Below, in pieces: positions 1-11,446 of a stretch of DNA of 64,000 bases. Made by a program: the position numbers and the translations under genes. The stretch covers positions 2,542,001-2,606,000 of the forward strand of contig RCSZ01000001.1 in the NCBI GenBank assembly GCA_014898425.1, read 5' to 3'. Under the pieces are notes generated by a model that did not search any database, was not told where the DNA came from, and saw nothing but the letters and a program-made list of their open reading frames with translations. Position 1 is the first letter of the stretch; each line of letters opens with the position of its first letter. Origin of the DNA: Botryotinia globosa. Taxonomy: Eukaryota; Ascomycota; Leotiomycetes; Helotiales; Sclerotiniaceae.

Positions 1-1206
1 CCAGTCCTCATACTTTCATTCTCGCCCATCGCTTTTCTCAATTCTTCCATATGCATTTTCAAAACATCCTTCGGAGGGAGAAGTTAGCATGATAGCCTCA
101 ATCATAGAGAGGCGAAGTGGACATGTCATCAAAACGTAACCAACTAACCTTCTCCGTTCCCACAGCTTCCGGATGTGCTTCCCTCCATCTCGTAACCATA
201 CTAGCCGTCTCCAACGACTTCTCCGCCTGCTTCAGCGTGACTTCTCTCCCGCCAAAAAAGAAATCGTCGGATTCCGGATTCGACAGGATCCCATCGCGGT
301 CGTAGTCGAGTTTCAGAAATTGAGATGGGGGTAAGATGGAAGAGGGAATGGGATGCGGAATATCCCACGGTAGAAGAAGATTGTCGTACATATCACGAGA
401 GAGCCGGTTCGGGAGTAGCTCGTAGGGAGCCAGGATGTGGCGCTCGAAATTGAGGAAGATCCGGAGGAGTTCGGAGCGGTTGGGGACAGAGGGATGCGGG
501 TAGTAGGATGCTTGGATGAGGTTAGTGGGTGGATTCTTGAGAAGGTGAGAGGGGAGGGGGAAAGAACATAGTGTACTACCGCGTGTCCACAACGCGACCT
601 ATATTTTGTGTTAGCAACCTTTTCCTCTCGATTTGTGATATGAATTTCTAAAGTAAAACGTGATTTCACTAGCAGTGCAAGAGCAAAGGAGAAACTCACC
701 GTTCCTCCAGGCTTCAACGCCTTCGCGACCTGCGCCCAAAACTTATCCATATCAAACCAATGTACCTGACCCCCCTAAAATCAATCAAAGCCCCCAACAA
801 TATAAATCACAGGACCAGCAACACATACCGCCATAGCAACAGTAATCAAATCCACCGTTCCCTCTCTCACCTCCTCCAACCCCGCAAACTCCTCTCCACT
901 CCCAACCACCCAAACAATATCCTTCCCGCTCTTCGTCTCCCCCCCCAGTTCCCTAGCCGCCCCTATCATCGCCTCCCCCGCATCACATCCTATCGCTTCT
1001 TCAAAATATCCCGCCATATCTCGAGTTGCGTTTCCAGGTCCGCATCCCAGATCAAGCACGAGATTGAATTGTCCCCCCGTTTTCTCATGATGCTGTATCA
1101 CCGTCTCGTACAATTTTGACGGATAGGAGAGACGGTGCGCCGCATACTTCGCGGCTTGTTGGCTGGTGTAGTTGCGAAATGTGGGGTCGAGATTGGCAGC
1201 CGACAT
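1..1206 (-). CDS. SAM-dependent methyltransferase, trans-aconitate methyltransferase-like (3' end outside window)
   Basis: Four exons on the minus strand: 1206-829, 774-700, 598-149 and 68-1 (continuing past the left edge). The introns are 54, 101 and 80 bp and every junction keeps frame. Residues 50-61 (VLDLGCGPGNAT) are the SAM-binding motif I of class I methyltransferases. The second exon carries GGQVHWFD (residues 127-134), the HWFD signature of fungal Tmt1/UbiE-like enzymes. A third-exon reading frame stays open past the last donor and would end at 98, but the splice 149-to-68 has a GTTAGT donor and a GCTAAC branch and gives a more protein-like end (DVLKMHMEELRKAMGENES...), so the gene probably extends leftwards. 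About 323 residues are visible. A cytosolic small-molecule (carboxyl) methyltransferase is likely; the substrate is not shown by sequence. Confidence 0.85.
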
Positions 1207-1541
1207 ATTGGGGTATGAGCGATGGTCTTGTCTAGTTTGTTGGGGAAAAGCTTGTTTGTCTATCTAAACGTTTGTGTAACGAGGGCACACGCAAGGAAAA
1301 GGGGAAATCAGAGATAATGATGGAATTTCACTCGAGCGATAGACTCGTTTTATTTGTCTGCATTCTTATTATACTGCCTAAACAACCCGTGGGTTAATAT
1401 GTAAGCTTGACACCGTTTTCCGAACGGGAACAGGATCACGCTTAGAAACCGCGTCTCCAAGGGATTGAAGCATCGATCTCTGAGCTTGTGGAGTTTGGAA
1501 GCTGATGCGGTAGCTGGATCTTTTGTATTATGTGGAATCTA
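1207..1541. other. Short upstream region of the methyltransferase
   Basis: No coding potential was recognised. It holds the promoter side of the minus-strand methyltransferase and ends at the TA dinucleotide (1540-1541) that borders the AT-rich TIR element. Confidence 0.5.
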
Positions 1542-1588
1542 CGGAGATCGCGGTCATTTTGGAAGAGATTATAGACATTTTACAGGGT
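1542..1588 (+). repeat. Left terminal inverted repeat of the AT-rich element
   Basis: The arm begins CGGAGATCGCGGTCATTTTG and ends TTTTACAGGGT. It pairs with the reverse complement of 3533-3579 at 45 of 47 positions; both differences are A (left) versus G (right), i.e. transitions. Confidence 0.85.
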
Positions 1589-3532
1589 AATGCTTTATAT
1601 TATTTACTAAATAGAATGAAACAAGGGAAATTAATGGTTTAGATATAGTATATACTTTTAAATTATTCTTTATTGTTATTAATATTAAAAATATAAAACT
1701 TTCTTTTTTTATAAAACTATATTATTATTTTATTATATTTTTATTTTCATTATATTTTTTAAATATTCTTTTAAATATTCATTTTTTTTTTAATTTAATA
1801 ACTTTCTATATATACTTAGAAATTCTCTCAATTCATTTTTGAATATAATTTTGAAATATATTTTGCTAGTATTATATTTATTACTTTTTTAATTCTTTTT
1901 TTGATATTATTGCCTTCTTTTTAATAATTTCTGTTTTCATTTATCATTATATAGATTTAATAATATTGAGATCGGAAAAGTTCTTTGATTATAGTAATTT
2001 AAAAACCTTAAAGAATTTATATACTTTTTTTTGATAATAGGAAAAATGTATAGGTGTATTATTTTTTATAATTATAATATTAGAATGTTTTTTTTGATAT
2101 TCTTTTGTAAATAATAAAAATAGAGGTTTTAAAATGATTTGTTGGTATTGATATCAATCGATATTTTTGATATTAGGTTTATAGATATATACTTTTGTAG
2201 TTTTTGTATATTTTTATTTAGGCTTTTAGTTAGAGCAATTATGTAATTCAATTTTTTTTATACCTGTTTTCAACTTCTATATTTTTTTATTAATATTATA
2301 TTTTATAATATTTCTAACTTTTAAATTGATATTATTAATTATCTTATTCTTTTTAGATTTCTCTTTTTATATATGATAAGGACTTTTTTTATTATATAAA
2401 AATATATTTCAAAATATAAATTCTTTTTTTCCTTTATATTTCCTTTTAATAATATAATAATAATAAGTTTTTAAAGATTTTTTCTATACTCTTACTTTGC
2501 TTTTTATTGAAGCTAATTGTATATTAGTTTTGTTTATAAATATAACTTTTTTCTAATTTTTTAAAGTTCAATTTCAATATTTCCAAATTCATTTATATTA
2601 TTGTTTTTTATTAGATTTTTTTAATTCAGATTTAATAATAAATTTAGTTTAATAATAGCCTTTATTCTTTAAGTATTTGTATATACTTAAAATATAAATT
2701 TTATTAGTTTTGATAAAATTCAAGAGCTTATTAATTTTATTAGTAATAATAATATAAAAATATTATTATATAATTAAATTTTGAATAATAATCTACTCAA
2801 TAATATCCTTTATCTTTTTAATCACTTTCTTTTTTTTAGAATCTTAAATGTGTTTTTTCTATTCAATATATTCAAATTTTAATTTTTTGTTTTGTTTCTC
2901 TATATAGTTCCTTTTTATAACTAATTAATGAATTTTATAGATTTGAGAATAAAAAATCTTTGTAATTTCGATGATATTAGATAAAGGGATTCTAATTTCA
3001 AAAAGAGTAAAAGATTGAAATCTAATATTAATATCTATATAAAAAGATTCTTTCAAAGAAGGAAAGAGAAGGAAAGCTTTCAAGGAAGGTAAAATGGATA
3101 TATATTGAGAATGTATAGATTGAATAATAAAAGGAAAAGAATTTAAAGAGTTTATAGAAAGTAAAGATTTATTAAAAGTTTTAATAAAAATCTTAAATTT
3201 TGAAAAGGGATAAGATATAAAAAAACTTGAATTAGAGATATCGATATTATTATTCGAATAGTACGACATAGTATAATTTAGATATACTTTTTTATGTGAT
3301 ATATTAATAGAATTAATCCTTTTTATATAGCAAAGTTTTATATTTTTATTTATTCTTTGAAATGCCCTCAAAATTCCTTATTTTAGTAATAACTTCCTAT
3401 AAACTCTATATATATATATAGCTGCTAGCTTATTATACTTTTATAGATCTATAAGTCTATAAATACTCTATAAATCACTATATTTTAGTAGGTCAAAACT
3501 ATATATCAGTAAAAGTGGAATTTCAGGCTCAA

Positions 3533-3579
3533 ACCCTGTAAAATGCCTATAATCTCTTCCAAAATGACCGCGACCTCCG
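3533..3579 (-). repeat. Right terminal inverted repeat of the AT-rich element
   Basis: Reverse complement begins CGGAGGTCGCGGTCATTTTG and ends TTTTACAGGGT, matching the left arm. The base pair TA follows at 3580-3581, completing the target-site duplication. Confidence 0.85.
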
Positions 3580-3581
3580 TA

Positions 3582-4545
3582 CACCTCCCTTTTTCGTAAG
3601 CTCATGCATGTCGCGGAATTGGCAATCCACTCTTTTCGTTAGCTGCTTCCATTCTTGTCTTTTATGACTCAGAATGGGAACTTTTGCCTGAGGAGAATAT
3701 CTTTCGACTACACAAGCTATTCACGATCGAGAAATCTATCTAGTTTTCTAATGCTTGGTGTCTTTGCTTCATCTGTTTCGATACTCTTCATAGCTAGTTG
3801 ATTAAAAATTAGAGGAAAACTTTGAGTGAACAGTAAGTTATTGGAAGGGAATACTTGATGAATGGGTTATGAAGAAGTTCTTTCAAAGCCGGCATGGTGG
3901 AAAACCAAGATACGATAGTACACAAAGTTCTTTTGCTCAGATTCCAGCTACATCTACAGGCAACTATCACAACAGTCACATAGAAGGCAGATCTAAATTG
4001 TGTCAAATGACTTTTGTATTTTCTGAAAATTATCTAAAGAGAATCTATGGAGAAACTATGCTCATTGAGCAGCACCAGTAGTACCAAAGCACCACGTATC
4101 CTACCCTCTGGCCTCATTAAAACCACGACCCTCCCAGTTGTATTTATGCTGCAACTATCTTTGATGATGTACAGTGCCCCAAGGGCGACGCTGGTGTTGA
4201 TATCCAGGTCAAAACAAAGCAGAATAGGAAACATGAGGGATATTTTGAAGAACGAGGAAAACAAAGGAGAAAGTTATGAGTCGTCGGTTCTGCCACGCTA
4301 TGTGAGCTTTCTTATTAGAGTAATATAGCACGAATTGGGCAAACGGAAAGACTCAATCGGAAACAGGTCGGTAGTTTAAGGTAGTTCAAGAAGCTAGTGA
4401 GGTTGTAGCAGCTTTTCGGTTGCAGAAACTTCGTGAGTTACTGAGATCTGCCAACGTGAAGAGAAACCAACTAATCTTGATCATATTCGGAGGAGCGGAC
4501 CGGAAAAGTTAGTGGGAAGGTGAGGAAATGTGTCTGAAATGAAGC
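3582..4545. other. Intergenic stretch with overlapping short frames on both strands
   Basis: Several open frames of 65-93 codons overlap here on both strands (for example 3869-4081 plus, 4047-4328 plus, 4034-4264 minus). None has a recognisable domain, a splice partner or clear codon bias, and they overlap each other, so none is called as a gene. Confidence 0.4.
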
Positions 4546-5811
4546 TCAGTTGTCTTCAGGCTCATAGTCGTCCTCCTCGGCATCATTAGCTTCAACTCTG
4601 ATACAATCTTCGTTGTCGAAGTCGTCATGACTGGGTGTTACGCCACGCTCATCTTCATCTGATCGCTCGCTCGTATCTTGATGATTCTCTCTGGTAACTG
4701 GAACGGCCTGAGATAGGCTATCAAGATTGTTGCGTGGTGGTTGGGTGGGGGGAGTTTCGACATCACTAGTGGGGTCGGCTGTGGTGGTGGATTTGCCTTT
4801 GCGGCGGCGAGTTGCAACCTTACGACGCTTTGGTGCATTCGGGAGTGGAGTTCGGGTTTTTTGGGGTGGATCAATCTCAGCTTCGCCAGTGCCAGGATCT
4901 TCCATCGTCTCGAGAGTGGGTTTCCTCAAAAGATTGCGCTGAGCGGCTTCCTTTCTCTCCTTACGCTGTTCCTCAATGGGAAGCTTCTGGATCCAGTCCC
5001 AGTCCAACTCATAGTGAGTATCTCCTTCCTCTTCAGCGTAACCGGGAGGAAGTTGACGCTTCTTGGTCTTCTTTCCAGCAGCCTTGGTTGTCTTGGCTCG
5101 CGATGGACGTAAGGGAGTCGGGGTGTTAACAACCATGTTGCTGAATTTGCCTGAAGCAATAGCCCTCGAGATAGCCAATCTCTCTGAGGCTGTCATGGGT
5201 CTGACTGGCTTTGGCTCAGATCGTGGCTTGTGAAACATGTGATCACGAAACCCATTTGCGCCCCGAGTTGTGGCATTAACCTTTGTCTTAGCCTCCCATT
5301 CCAGCTCTGCAAGGACAGGAAAGTGTATCTTATCGTCAGACACCCTAAGCACACAATCCTGGCAAAATTGGATATTACAACAACGGCATCGTTGCATAAC
5401 TTTACCGTCTTCTTCTTTGTCATGTGCTTCAACCTTCTGGTTGCAGATATCGCACTTTGTGGTGCGCACAACAACCTGTTTAAACTCAGTATGCCTGCTA
5501 GGAGCAGGAGAGATCCAAACGCCAGTGTTTGGGAGACTATCAAAGTCAGGGATGTATCGACGTTGTGATACAATGGAGCGTTTGAACTTAGTAGTGGCGG
5601 TGGTATCTGATTTGGAGTGCACTTCCGACGAAGAAGAGGAGCCTGAGAAGCTTTCTCCGTCATCATCATCCTCAGAATGATTGCTCTCATCAAAACTCTC
5701 CTCGCCGACACTGTCCTCCCGAGTTGGAAGACTAGTACGACGACGGCTGACCGGAGTCTTCTGAGCCTTTGGCTCGAGTTTTTTATCTCCTTTGGGCTTG
5801 GCGGGCGGCAT
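4546..5811 (-). CDS. Acidic/basic low-complexity protein with a Cys-rich zinc-binding module
   Basis: Single-exon frame of 421 codons starting at the ATG at 5811. The N-terminal 80 residues are rich in Ser, Asp and Glu with basic patches (PVSRRRTS). Residues 120-153 hold seven cysteines spaced C-x2-C-x18-C-x-CC-x4-C-x2-C, a likely zinc-binding module. A basic region (residues about 235-255, RAKTTKAAGKKTKKRQ) looks like a nuclear localisation signal. The motif ELDWDWIQKLP near residue 270 precedes a charged helix, and the C-terminus is strongly acidic (EEDDYEPEDN). The composition suggests a nuclear, possibly DNA- or chromatin-associated, protein. I do not recognise a named family; function is unknown. 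A long intron-rich leader seems to lie upstream. Confidence 0.8.
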   Translation of the reverse strand: MPPAKPKGDKKLEPKAQKTPVSRRRTSLPTREDSVGEESFDESNHSEDDDDGESFSGSSSSSEVHSKSDTTATTKFKRSIVSQRRYIPDFDSLPNTGVWISPAPSRHTEFKQVVVRTTKCDICNQKVEAHDKEEDGKVMQRCRCCNIQFCQDCVLRVSDDKIHFPVLAELEWEAKTKVNATTRGANGFRDHMFHKPRSEPKPVRPMTASERLAISRAIASGKFSNMVVNTPTPLRPSRAKTTKAAGKKTKKRQLPPGYAEEEGDTHYELDWDWIQKLPIEEQRKERKEAAQRNLLRKPTLETMEDPGTGEAEIDPPQKTRTPLPNAPKRRKVATRRRKGKSTTTADPTSDVETPPTQPPRNNLDSLSQAVPVTRENHQDTSERSDEDERGVTPSHDDFDNEDCIRVEANDAEEDDYEPEDN

Positions 5812-7330
5812 ATTGGCAATGTTTGATGGCCTGTTAAGTCTGATAACGGTTGAGATAAGACGTGTGAGATGTCATAGATCGAATTGCAAAGCTCTGGAGG
5901 AGAATGGAGATAATACTCGCTGGATAGTGGCAGGTGGTGGTAGGCGTTGATCGACTTGGGTCTGACAAATGTCCCGATTCGGACGGTACACCCGAGATGG
6001 AAGACCGCAAAGGTATCAACCTTCGATAGATAATATGGTGCCCAACTTGAGATAGTACTATGCAGAGGATAACTGCAGAGGTATATCGCCGCTAGTCTAC
6101 CAGCGAATAGTACAGGATAGAGGACGACAACTACCAAGTTGATGAGGGTGTTGTATTTTTGAGTAGTGTCTAATCGATGGTATGTAGTCGATAAGGTGGG
6201 TGATCTGGCAACAAATGGTGTGTTAGCTTCGTATTTCAAGTAAAATGTGACGGTGAAGAACATGAAAAAGAATCTAGGGAAGATATGAGGTTGTAGTTTG
6301 GTGCTAACTGCAGATTATATAAGGAAATGGAGGGTTGCTTACTTACTTCAAGCTTAGATTTGATGGCAGAGTGACGCGGGTATGATCCCTTGGTTCTACG
6401 AAGCTGCTTGAATTGTTAGATTGGTAATAAGAACAGATCAATCTTGATTCAAATGGGATGAATGGGAGAAGGCTGGTTGTACCATAGCCCAAAGCTGTGC
6501 TATGATGGAAAGTTGACTTACAAGTGATCTGACGTTGCTGGCAGAGCAAGAACCGTGCAATAACTCAGTTCTAGACGGCGCCTTCGGTGATTAGACAATT
6601 GATATTGAAAGATAATTGAAGAGATGGAAGAAGAGGAGGAATGAAGAGTGAAGTTCTATGGACTAAAAGGGCGTGCTGTAAACGTAGTGAGGATGAATAC
6701 TTACAAGAAATTCGACTCTGCTGAAAGAGCAACAACTTGCTATCTTCTAGATCCGAACCACCTTATGGGTTGTTAGCTTGCTATTAGTAAGAAGAGGTAG
6801 TCGGTAAGCTTGGTGTTGAATGGGCAGCGATGGGACCACTACTGTTGACCAAGGCGGCTGGAAGAGAAAGAAGGAATGTAATACTTACAAGGAACTAATT
6901 CTCCTAGCAGTAACGCGATGGTATTGCCGGATGTAGGACTAAGCTTTCTAGGAACGATCTAGATCCCTGAATGGAATCCTTGTTCTTCAAAAGGTTGATG
7001 CTAGCTGTCGGATGCTCAGTTCGAGAAACAAGAAGATCTACCTGCAGGTCCACGCAAGTTCAAAGGAGGTCAAAACCTCCTGCTAACCACAATTTCAAGA
7101 TAGAAGATTGCTTAATCAGTGAGTTGTTATGAGTCTTTTGTCTTGAGATTAGTACAGGTAGAAGAAGGATTAATTTATGTTGAATGGAAGAAGGGAGAAG
7201 AGAGGTTGAGGTTGTGTTGGATAAGAGTAGGAGGGCTTTGGAGAAAAGTCTTCGTCCCTTTTGAAGAAGATGGGAGAACAAAAGCGGCTTAGCTTCAAGC
7301 GCGGGATATTCCAATACCTTGTTGTATCTT
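5812..7330 (-). promoter_or_regulatory. Probable long, multi-intron 5' leader of the 5811 gene
   Basis: Upstream of the ATG at 5811, minus-strand splice signals define candidate small exons at 6947-6889 (59 nt), 6746-6705 (42 nt), 6570-6522 (49 nt) and 6395-6347 (49 nt). Each ends at GTAAGT and starts after TAG. An acceptor at 6275-6274 would join them to a last leader exon running to the start codon. All three frames of the most upstream mini-exon meet a stop within it or at its first junction, so the leader is non-coding. Pyrimidine-rich sequence at about 7250-7130 (read on the minus strand) resembles a fungal transcription start region. Confidence 0.5.
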
Positions 7331-10300
7331 CTCGAGGTGAAATCCCGTCAGCACGGGTGACTAGGCGGGTAAAGCCGTTGAGAAAAAGTGGTACCGTCCT
7401 GTCTCCGAGGAATATTCTGTTGCTGTAGCGTACTGCAGCCTTGTTTTGTGGAAGTTGGCGTGAATTTTTGTTGAGTTAACGCGGGACTAAGACGATTTTT
7501 GATTGGAGGACGAGGAGGAAAGTTGTAGATGGAAGGGTATGGAAGCAAGAAGTGGTCAGATGCGAGCCGTGAAATTGCCTTTATATCAAGTCAAGTGCAA
7601 GGACAACAGTAGAATTTCGCGCATATGGGGCGGTGCTTGGTCATTCACAGCTCATAGTATTCATTTGAAGTCATTAACTAGTTCATCCCAGCTTCTGTTG
7701 ACGTTTCGGATCGTACGATTCGCACGATACTGCTAAGATTACTACCTAAAGCGGCTTGGTAGGGGTTAGATGAGCCGTCAATAGTGAGCCGAGTGCGAAT
7801 GATATTGTCGGGAGATGGCGAACGATAATATGAATTCACCAATTGTGATACTCCGAAGATCCCTATTCTATTCTGCTTAGGAGGTGTTAGAAGAGCCGTG
7901 AATACCGGGCGGAGTACCGATGATATTATCAGAACATGGCGGATACTAATACAGATTAACCATATGCACACACTGTATCATGTCCCGGCTCACTAGATAT
8001 TATCGCTCAGTAAGAATAGAAGCTTGACTGAGCATGTTTGAGTGTAGTTGTCATCAAAATATACCCCGCGTTGGCTCATATTTACATTAAAGACGGATTA
8101 GACGCGCGTATGTCACTTCAATAATGTGACAGGATCAAGAGTTCAATGAGATAATACCTTTATCATAATGGACACTCTAATTCAAACTAATTAGCAGTTT
8201 AGTTTCTGTAGATCTCCCGATGTAGTTGAACTATAAACGCTGAAGTGTCGTTGCTGCCAATAGTTCCGGTACTATGGGACGGGGGGCACGATACCCGGCT
8301 GCTGAAGTAAACTCAATGCGAATCGTGGGCACATACTCTATGAAAATTCTAACCCCTTCATGTAATTTGCCAATCAAACCACTCATGAGCTGCAAAGAGA
8401 CTTACGTTCTATCGCCACGCCCCCTCACCCCCTCCATTCGTTATCAATCGCAAAGTTGTAAGGCCTCGACGCCATCTGTTATTGAATTCCGGTGCTAATC
8501 TTAGCTAGAAGTACTGACACTAGAGAATTGGAGATCTCTTTTATACTCGCAGCATTGTAGAAGGTCTGTATCAAGAGTTGAACGGGTGTGGGAGGTAGTG
8601 TTGGAAGTTCCTTCGGGGGTCGGTAGACTCGATTACTTCACCACTATCAAGTTATCAGCCATCAAAGATATTGTTTATGGACATGCGTGAAAGGGGTACT
8701 CACATAACTAATTCTGATATATCTCTCGCCGTGTTTCGCAGAGAATCTCCGATTGATCGATCTTTGCACAGCCGTTGATAGAAGTGTCAATCTGTGTGAG
8801 CACGCTGAAATCGTCATATTCACACCAAGCCACCCCCATCAAAGCAATTAGTGGCAACTATAACTATCGATGACTGATATGCATGGCCTTGCGCACTTTC
8901 CAAGTATAGAGCGTCGCTTAAGAACACGCAGGTGATTCAATCGATAGTTTCAACGTTGTAACATGCCGGCAGGCTTTTAGACGACTGGATGGATTCGAAT
9001 GTAAGAATGCCTAGTATATTCGCTGCTTCCAACCTTCCTCGTAAAGCTTCTAAAGCCTTTACCCCCAAGAGAGCGTTGATCTCTAACCAACATGTCTACT
9101 TCTAGCTTGATATATTCTTCTGTATTGATCATACCAGTCATAGCCCTCTCCCAACTCCCGAATATCATACAATACTTGCTTCGTTGAGGTTGAAAGATAT
9201 TAGACAGCAGCTAATCAATGGTATACAAAGTTAGTCTCTTGATATATTGTACCCCTGACTCGTTAGCATGGGATGATCGCATTGTGTTTCCACCCTACTT
9301 CCGAAAGGGCCTACCGAACTTGCCAATTTTTGTAATCCTTGAGTCCCTGCTACCCTAGTTATAAATTATCTCTTCTCTTTTCCACCCTGTATAATATTAT
9401 CCGGAATAGATTTGACACCGATAGTCCAAAGGAGGGCAGTGCCATGCTCTAAGTCTACGCAATCCACTCTGCGCTGATCTAGCTGCATAATGAATCCATA
9501 GAAGGTGTGCGGCTAGTGAGTGTAGGTTTGTCTAGTGCGAAAGTCGGGACATAGAAGAGGAAGGTCTCGCAAGTGGCCAATGGTTGATAGAAGATTCGGT
9601 TGGAGCTGACGCTGATGAAGGTATTGCTGAAAGATTATAGAGTGTCCGGAGAACCTCATAGCCACTTCGCAGATCGATGATAGCATTCAAGTTAGACGGA
9701 GACCTAAATGATCTTCCTACGAGGTTTCTGAAGATATTGTGTTCCATTGTGACATTGTTCCCAATTGATACCGTATCTGTGTTTCAAGCAAGTCGGCTTG
9801 GAATTTTGAATTGTAGGCAAATTAGTACATGTGCGTTGACTCGTATGTAACCTTGAAGTGAGTGGCATATCGGTAGTTCGAGGCACTGTTGGAGGGGAGT
9901 GTTTGCAAAGTCAATTTTTTGAATTGTTGAAGTGGAAAAGCTGGAGAAAGTATGCCACAAAAGGAAAATGAAAGTGCGCGGCTATTTTCTATACAAGTGA
10001 TGGGAAGAATTTCGCCTTCGTTGGAAATAGTCGTTGCAGAGACAACACCCGAAACCCATATCTATCCCGAATACCCAAAGCCCTATCAAAAAATAATGGG
10101 GTCTGGACATAGTTTATTGAAAGGTTCTTCGTTGCAAGTTGGGATCATAATGTCTTCATTCTATATTGACAAAAATCATTTAAGTCCATCAATGATGCAT
10201 CTTCTCTTGGCAATCTACAAAATATCAAGCTTCTGATTTACTTCTAAGCTCATAATGTAGATTTGCGTTCAAATGCTGCAAGTTTAACTACAGGTGTTCA

Positions 10301-11446
10301 AGAGCGTACCAATTCTTAGAGAGGAAACTAAAACCTCACTCTAGCTTATTATGATTACGATTGTCCTGCTCAACATCTTTGCTCACATTTGAAATACTGA
10401 AAATTCGAGTCGCAGGCTTACATGCATATAGCGGAGCGCAGTCATAGGGCATTGGAAACATCGTGAGCGTCACTTTCTTGTTAAAAGTCGCGCCTATTTC
10501 ACTACAGCCGATTGAAGCCCACCAATCTGGATGATTAGCACATATTTATATCATCTTAAGTGAAGTTTCCAAGCATTCCCCAGACAGCAAGATGGAGGAG
10601 TTATAAGTTAGTGACTTGGTTTTGTTACCTACATACTACGGCTATCGAGTCTCGACCTGTATTTAACACCTTGTAGATGTTCAGAAACAGTTTCCCAAGC
10701 TCTGTGATCGGAAAGAAATCTTTGAATATACATGGGAAAGCGGAAAATCCTATTAATCTCCATTCCGTGCAATGTAGCTCTCCAAAGCTATCTAAGCACA
10801 AACTTCAACACGTTCCTTGTTATCTCCGAAATATTTCTTAGAGCAGCTGTGCTAATAGAGATTCCCTTCTCTTTTCCACCTTTTGTTCTATTTGATCTTC
10901 CAGGACTTGCAAGTAGGAAAGTAGACCAAGACTAGCTAGCTTTGTTCTTGGAATTTTGTAATACCACCTCACATGGTGCATATGCGAGGGCTCCACAATG
11001 TTCTGCTTCATGATATAAGTTTGTCTTCATAGATCTACGTCTGAATTCATTCATGGCCATTCTTTAGCGGAATGTGTCTGTGAAAGGGGTCAACTTCGTG
11101 TTTCATTTGCTACTCTATTCTCTATAGTGAATGATACCTAACATGTGTGGAACCAGCAAATTCAACTCACAACAATATTGCTACCCAGCATTTTGTGCGA
11201 CCTGTCAAATCTTTCTTCCTCTTTCAATGACAAATCATCCAAAGTTGGCATTATTTCAAAAAACGTCACTTACACAATCTCACTCCCATCACATTTGTTG
11301 ATGCTGAGAAATCGCACGCAACAGAGAATACAGCTTCTCAAGTTATGCTAGTGCTGCAAGCAGCGTGAAATACCCAGAAAGTATATATAACCATCCACAT
11401 ATCAACAATCTCATGCTCAGGCCCTTCCAAATTTTCGGTTCGCAAC
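7331..11446. other. Gene-poor region
   Basis: About 4.1 kb with only short frames (61-97 codons) on both strands, none with a recognisable domain. It contains the diverged tandem duplication listed separately at 7751-7980. Nothing else could be supported. Confidence 0.5.
7751..7980. repeat. Diverged tandem duplication, period about 121 bp
   Basis: The segment beginning GCGGCTTGGTAGGGGTTAGA (7751) recurs about 121 bp later as TTCTGCTTAGGAGGTGTTAGA (from 7871). Shared blocks in the same order include GAGCCGT, GATGATATT versus AATGATATT, and ATGGCG. Roughly two thirds of the positions match by eye over about 90 bases. No gene is attached to it. Confidence 0.55.

Larger units (their letters stand above)
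1542..3579. mobile_element. AT-rich, degenerate TIR DNA transposon relic (Tc1/mariner-type)
   Basis: A block of about 2.04 kb is bounded by 47-nt inverted repeats and flanked on both sides by TA (1540-1541 and 3580-3581). That is the target duplication expected of Tc1/mariner and Fot1/pogo elements. Between the arms the base composition changes abruptly to almost pure A+T, many 60-base lines carrying fewer than ten G or C. This is the pattern left by repeat-induced point mutation. No intact transposase exists: the longest frame (2925-3371, minus) is a 148-codon AT-driven string of Ile/Asn/Lys/Ser with no recognisable domain. The Botrytis element Flipper also has TIRs near this length and a TA target, but its published length is shorter as I recall, so identity with it is not claimed. 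Confidence 0.75.

Noticed and set aside
2925..3371. 148-codon minus-strand frame in the AT-rich block
   Set aside because: Composition is dictated by A+T content; no transposase motif such as a DDE triad could be recognised.
5193..6263. 356-codon minus-strand frame overlapping the start of the zinc-module gene
   Set aside because: It is a different frame from the ATG at 5811, runs into the leader, has no domain and overlaps about 600 bases of the better-supported coding sequence; considered a chance open frame.
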